Source: Pseudomonadota bacterium (GTDB taxonomy: Bacteria > Desulfobacterota > Anaeroferrophillalia > Anaeroferrophillales > Tharpellaceae). From it: 7,412 nt of DNA. Positions 5,018-7,412 of this stretch are shown in pieces. The DNA lies in NCBI GenBank assembly GCA_015486445.1, contig WFRT01000206.1, positions 1 to 7,412 on the forward strand. The letters run 5' to 3'. The translations under genes were made by a program, and so were the position numbers. Within the stretch, counting starts at the first letter, position 1. Each line of letters begins with the position of its first letter. Below the pieces are notes generated by a model, which was given only the letters and a program-made list of their open reading frames with translations, was not told where the DNA came from and made no database searches.

Positions 5018-5490
5018 TTTCTCTTCACCCTTTCGGCAAAAGCCACGCTGACCCCGTGCTCGCCGAGAAACCTGAAGGCCTTAAGATACTCGGCCAGGGA
5101 AACCAGTCCGGCATCGCCGGCGTCAAGATAGAGAGTGCGGCGGGGCTTGCCGTCCGCGTCCCGGCCAATCGTTATGCGCCCGTCATCTTCAAGACGGGAA
5201 AAGTCCCGAACCGGGTCGTAGCGTTGCCCGGCGAAAACCAGGACCAGGCCCCGGCCCCGCTTTTCCAGCCGACCGATATTGACGGCCTTGACCGTGGCCA
5301 GCTCGGAGCGGCCGGCCTTCAGACTCTGCGGGGCCCGGTTTTCGGCCCGGCGGGAGTGGCGTTCCTCGGTGGTCATCAGGAGCATGAAGGAAAAGACCAT
5401 GATCAGGATAAACAGATAGGCGAACAGGTCCTTGCCGGGATCGACGGTGGCCCCGCCCCCGGCCAATAGTGAATGACGATTGCGTCTCAT
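5014..5490 (-). CDS. TolR/ExbD-like single-pass proton-channel partner
   Basis: ATG 5490 is preferred over an in-frame TTG at 5496, because GGGAGAG lies 6 bases before the ATG and would abut the TTG. The 158-residue product has a short cytoplasmic lead (MRRNRHSLLAGGGATVDPGK), then one membrane segment (22-40, LFAYLFILIMVFSFMLLM) directly preceded by D21. TolR, ExbD and MotB carry their essential proton-binding Asp at the equivalent site. The periplasmic part ends with RTLYLDAGDAGLVSLAEYLKAF...GVSVAF (118-151), which resembles the last strand-helix-strand of the TolR/ExbD domain. Residues 42-80 are a charged linker. It follows the TolQ-like gene by 47 bases and overlaps the transglycosylase start by ATGA. 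Family assignment rests on topology, Asp position and context, as overall similarity is modest; a MotB-like role is possible but no OmpA-type peptidoglycan-binding domain is present. Confidence 0.72.
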   Translation of the reverse strand: MRRNRHSLLAGGGATVDPGKDLFAYLFILIMVFSFMLLMTTEERHSRRAENRAPQSLKAGRSELATVKAVNIGRLEKRGRGLVLVFAGQRYDPVRDFSRLEDDGRITIGRDADGKPRRTLYLDAGDAGLVSLAEYLKAFRFLGEHGVSVAFAERVKRK

Positions 5491-5537
5491 TGTCAACTCT
5501 CCCTGGATCGAAATTTACCCGGAAAACTGCAGGTTCC

Positions 5538-6221
5538 TCACGAAAGGCTGCCTTCCGCCGGCCGCAGCGGCAGACCGGAAACCGGAAACGCGGGCCCGGT
5601 CTCAGCTTTTCCGGCCAGGGTGTCGCACACCTTTTCTTCCCCGTTCTCCCGCAGAATCTCACTGATCCGCAGCCCGACCAGGGTTTCCAGTCTTTTCAGC
5701 CGGGTCATGAGAAAACGGGAATAGATCACGGTCACCACAAGACCGCCGATAACCCCGGCCCCGAGGGATGTATAGAGAGCGGTGGCAAGCCCGCTGTTCC
5801 AGGCGGCGGCAAAAACCATGGTGGCACTTTCCCCTTTCGCCAGGCCCGAAAACATCTCGTTGAAGGCCCCGATCGAGCCGAAGATGGTACCGGCAAAACC
5901 GATCAGGATCAGGGTGTTGACATAGCCGTTCAGGGCCTGGAAATGGATCCCGATCGAGCCTTCGACCTCGGACCAGACCGCATCGATCACCGCTTCCCGG
6001 GCACTGCCCTCACTCTCCCTGAGGCGCTGGAAAAGGGGCTGCAAAAACTTAAGGCAGGCCCGGTCGCCGACCCGTTCACGATAGTCTCCGCCCCGGCTCT
6101 CAACCGTGCGCAGGTAGTCGTAGATGAGGATCAGGCGGTGAATCATCAGGTAGATATAAAAGAGGAAGACAAGCCCGAAAAAAAGTCCGAAATTATTGAG
6201 AAACCAACGAAAGAAATTCAT
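5538..6221 (-). CDS. MotA/TolQ/ExbB proton channel family protein
   Basis: The 227-residue length matches TolQ/ExbB. The start at ATG 6221 has GAGG 7 bases upstream (6229-6232). There are three hydrophobic segments: about 10-35 (FGLFFGLVFLFYIYLMIH), 99-122 (VNTLILIGFAGTIFGSIGAF) and 142-168 (NSGLATALYTSLGAGVIGGL), with a cytoplasmic loop 36-98 between the first two. The second contains GFAGTIFGSIGAF, like the family's GLLGTVxGxxxAF. The third has GLATALYTSLGAG, like GIxxALxTTAxGL. T112 and T147/T151 fall where the conserved channel Thr residues of TolQ and ExbB lie. These proteins form an inner-membrane oligomer around a TolR/ExbD dimer and turn proton flow into mechanical work. The TolR-like gene lies immediately downstream, 47 bases away, supporting the pairing. 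The Pro/Gly-rich tail after 200 is poorly conserved in appearance. Confidence 0.9.
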   Translation of the reverse strand: MNFFRWFLNNFGLFFGLVFLFYIYLMIHRLILIYDYLRTVESRGGDYRERVGDRACLKFLQPLFQRLRESEGSAREAVIDAVWSEVEGSIGIHFQALNGYVNTLILIGFAGTIFGSIGAFNEMFSGLAKGESATMVFAAAWNSGLATALYTSLGAGVIGGLVVTVIYSRFLMTRLKRLETLVGLRISEILRENGEEKVCDTLAGKAETGPAFPVSGLPLRPAEGSLS

Positions 6222-6259
6222 TTTTAAGCCTCGCTCGCAAGGTTTTCACCAGTAACGGT

Positions 6260-7412
6260 TCAGATCATCCCGGCCTGGTGCAGGGCATCGATGTCCGGGG
6301 CCTGGTTGAAGGCTACCGGATCGATGGCAATGGTATGACCGTCGCGACTGGTCAGCTGCCGGGGGACGAAAACCCCGAAGGCGCCGCCGCCGTCGCGTTT
6401 GACGACATAGGCCCGGCCCAGGACATCGACATCGGCGGGACCAACCGATTTCGGCAGCAGGCCCTGCCGGCGGGCCCAGTCGAAGGCCTGGTTGACCCGG
6501 GCGTAGACCGAACGGCGGACGAAGTCATAGAGATAATAACGGACCTCGAACTTCTGCCCCGGCCTGAGACCGGCCCGGCGCAGTTCCCCGCCCCACTTTT
6601 CCCAGGGATCGCTGACCTCGATCACGGTAGCCGAGAAGCGGTCCAGCGACTGCGGCGGGATCCGGCGACCGTCGCTCAAATCGACGCAGCTGCCGTCGGC
6701 CCGGATAACCACCGGCTTCATCTGCAGAAAGCTGTAAGCTGAACGCAGGTTCTCGATCCGCAGCGGAATGACGGCGTCGTTTTTCGCCTGGCCTTCACCG
6801 GCCTTGCGCCAGGCCCGATTGAGCTTGTAATACTGCTCCCGGGCCACGGTGATCGCCGGCGGCTGGCCGGAAGAAGGCTGCGGCGTCGACCGGCCGGGAA
6901 GTTGAAAGGCAATTTTTTTCCCGGACCGGGACTGTGCCGGTTTGCGTCCGGACTCGGACTTGAGCCCGGCACCGGCCTTTTTGTGGGGCTGGGTAAATTT
7001 GATTTTCGGCAACTTTGCCACAGCCTTTCCTGCATCTGCAGGAGTCCCGTTCCCGGCGGCATATTTCCGGCTCATCTCGTCCAGGGCGGCGGTCGACATC
7101 AGCCGCTTTGATTTTTGCGGTTCCTCAGCCCGGGCCGACCATGAATTCTGGAGATCGGAAACCACCTCTTCAGTAACGATTTTTTCCGCTGAGCCCGCTG
7201 CCGGTCGGCCCTGATCCCGGCTCGCGACCGAGCTGGCCGTAGCTTTTTCAGCCGGCCCGGCCTCCTTTGGTTTTTCACCCGGCTGCGGCTTAGTGGCGAC
7301 AGCCTGCGACGGCGCCGAAACGGCCGTTTTCGCGGCTGGCTTTTTGGGGGTTTGAGCGGCCGGGGCTGCAGGAAACTGCCGGGCCACCTTGACCCGTTCC
7401 CGGGCCGGGGCC
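6260..7412 (-). CDS. Pro/Ala/Lys-rich protein with unrecognised C-terminal domain (5' truncated by window)
   Basis: The frame stays open to the window edge (first full codon at 7411), 383 residues visible. A GTG at 7387 is possible as a start, but no ribosome site is seen before it and the composition upstream is the same, so the gene probably begins outside. The first ~185 residues are low-complexity and rich in Pro, Ala, Lys and Ser (AAPAAQTPKKPAAK, TKPQPGEKPKEAGPAEK), resembling the periplasm-spanning linkers of TonB and TolA. The last ~195 residues look folded: REQYYKLNRAWRKAGEG, SFLQMKPVVIRADGSCVDLSDGRR, SDPWEKWGGELRR, KFEVRYYLYDFVRRSVYARVNQAFDW and a beta-rich end (GRAYVVKRDGGGAFGVFVPRQL). 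I recognise no TonB or TolA C-terminal domain. The TolQ-like gene starts 38 bases downstream. A Tol/Ton-like energy-transfer or substrate-binding role is inferred from layout only; no membrane anchor is visible in the part present. Confidence 0.7.
   Translation of the reverse strand, partial: APARERVKVARQFPAAPAAQTPKKPAAKTAVSAPSQAVATKPQPGEKPKEAGPAEKATASSVASRDQGRPAAGSAEKIVTEEVVSDLQNSWSARAEEPQKSKRLMSTAALDEMSRKYAAGNGTPADAGKAVAKLPKIKFTQPHKKAGAGLKSESGRKPAQSRSGKKIAFQLPGRSTPQPSSGQPPAITVAREQYYKLNRAWRKAGEGQAKNDAVIPLRIENLRSAYSFLQMKPVVIRADGSCVDLSDGRRIPPQSLDRFSATVIEVSDPWEKWGGELRRAGLRPGQKFEVRYYLYDFVRRSVYARVNQAFDWARRQGLLPKSVGPADVDVLGRAYVVKRDGGGAFGVFVPRQLTSRDGHTIAIDPVAFNQAPDIDALHQAGMI

Noticed and set aside
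4331..5469. Several + strand open frames of 169-218 residues
   Set aside because: They are antisense to the transglycosylase and TolR-like genes and have shadow-type composition rich in Arg, Pro and Gly.
5469..6227. 252-residue open frame on the + strand
   Set aside because: It is antisense to the TolQ-like gene, which has membrane segments, family motifs and a ribosome site. The + frame is Pro/Gly/Asp-rich without family features.
3438..7412. Zorya-type anti-phage system
   Set aside because: The MotA-like and MotB-like pairing prompted the idea, but the TolQ-like protein is of ordinary short length, the partner lacks a peptidoglycan-binding OmpA domain, and no helicase or nuclease gene is present.
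1..7412. CRISPR array, rRNA or tRNA genes
   Set aside because: No regularly spaced repeats and no rRNA or cloverleaf sequences were seen on either strand.

Overview
The window looks like chromosomal DNA of a GC-rich Gram-negative bacterium. It encodes a beta-barrel outer-membrane-type protein, a lipoprotein, a periplasmic lytic transglycosylase and a TolQ/TolR-type inner-membrane pair. The gene repertoire would fit a delta-proteobacterium/Desulfobacterota (Geobacter/Desulfuromonas-like), but this is an impression from protein style, not a computed assignment.

Left part, + strand (1-1983). The window opens inside an ADP-ribosylglycohydrolase (DraG/ARH type), of which the C-terminal 170 residues are present. 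A 303-base AT-rich gap follows. It holds a perfect 11-bp inverted repeat, a pair of CTGTGACA repeats, a good sigma70-type promoter and three TATTTTAGGAT-like boxes. It leads into a complete class II Fic protein (AMP-transferase type: N-terminal inhibitory helix, HPFxDGNGRxxR core, C-terminal winged helix). Boxes plus the winged helix suggest autoregulation.

Middle (1984-3421, + strand). A 343-base gap contains a ~100-base stretch (2050-2149) that can fold into an outer stem enclosing three hairpins, one of them a perfect 12-bp GC-rich stem. It is not explained by any gene and may be a small mobile or repeat relic. Next comes a TATAAT promoter and a DUF481-type outer-membrane barrel protein that very probably starts at a TTG codon. 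Its likely intrinsic terminator lies inside the 3' end of the convergent neighbouring gene.

Right part, - strand (7412 to 3438). Five tightly packed genes read leftwards as one apparent operon: (i) a Pro/Ala/Lys-rich protein with an unrecognised C-terminal domain, open at the window edge; (ii) a MotA/TolQ/ExbB-family proton-channel subunit; (iii) a TolR/ExbD-like single-pass protein with the expected Asp at the start of its membrane segment; (iv) a secreted lytic transglycosylase; (v) a lipoprotein-like protein of unknown function. The last three are coupled by ATGA stop/start overlaps. The set reads as a proton-driven envelope machine, Tol/Ton-like but with a dedicated peptidoglycan-cutting enzyme and a lipoprotein. 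I do not recognise it as a described system, and it is the main candidate for novelty here.
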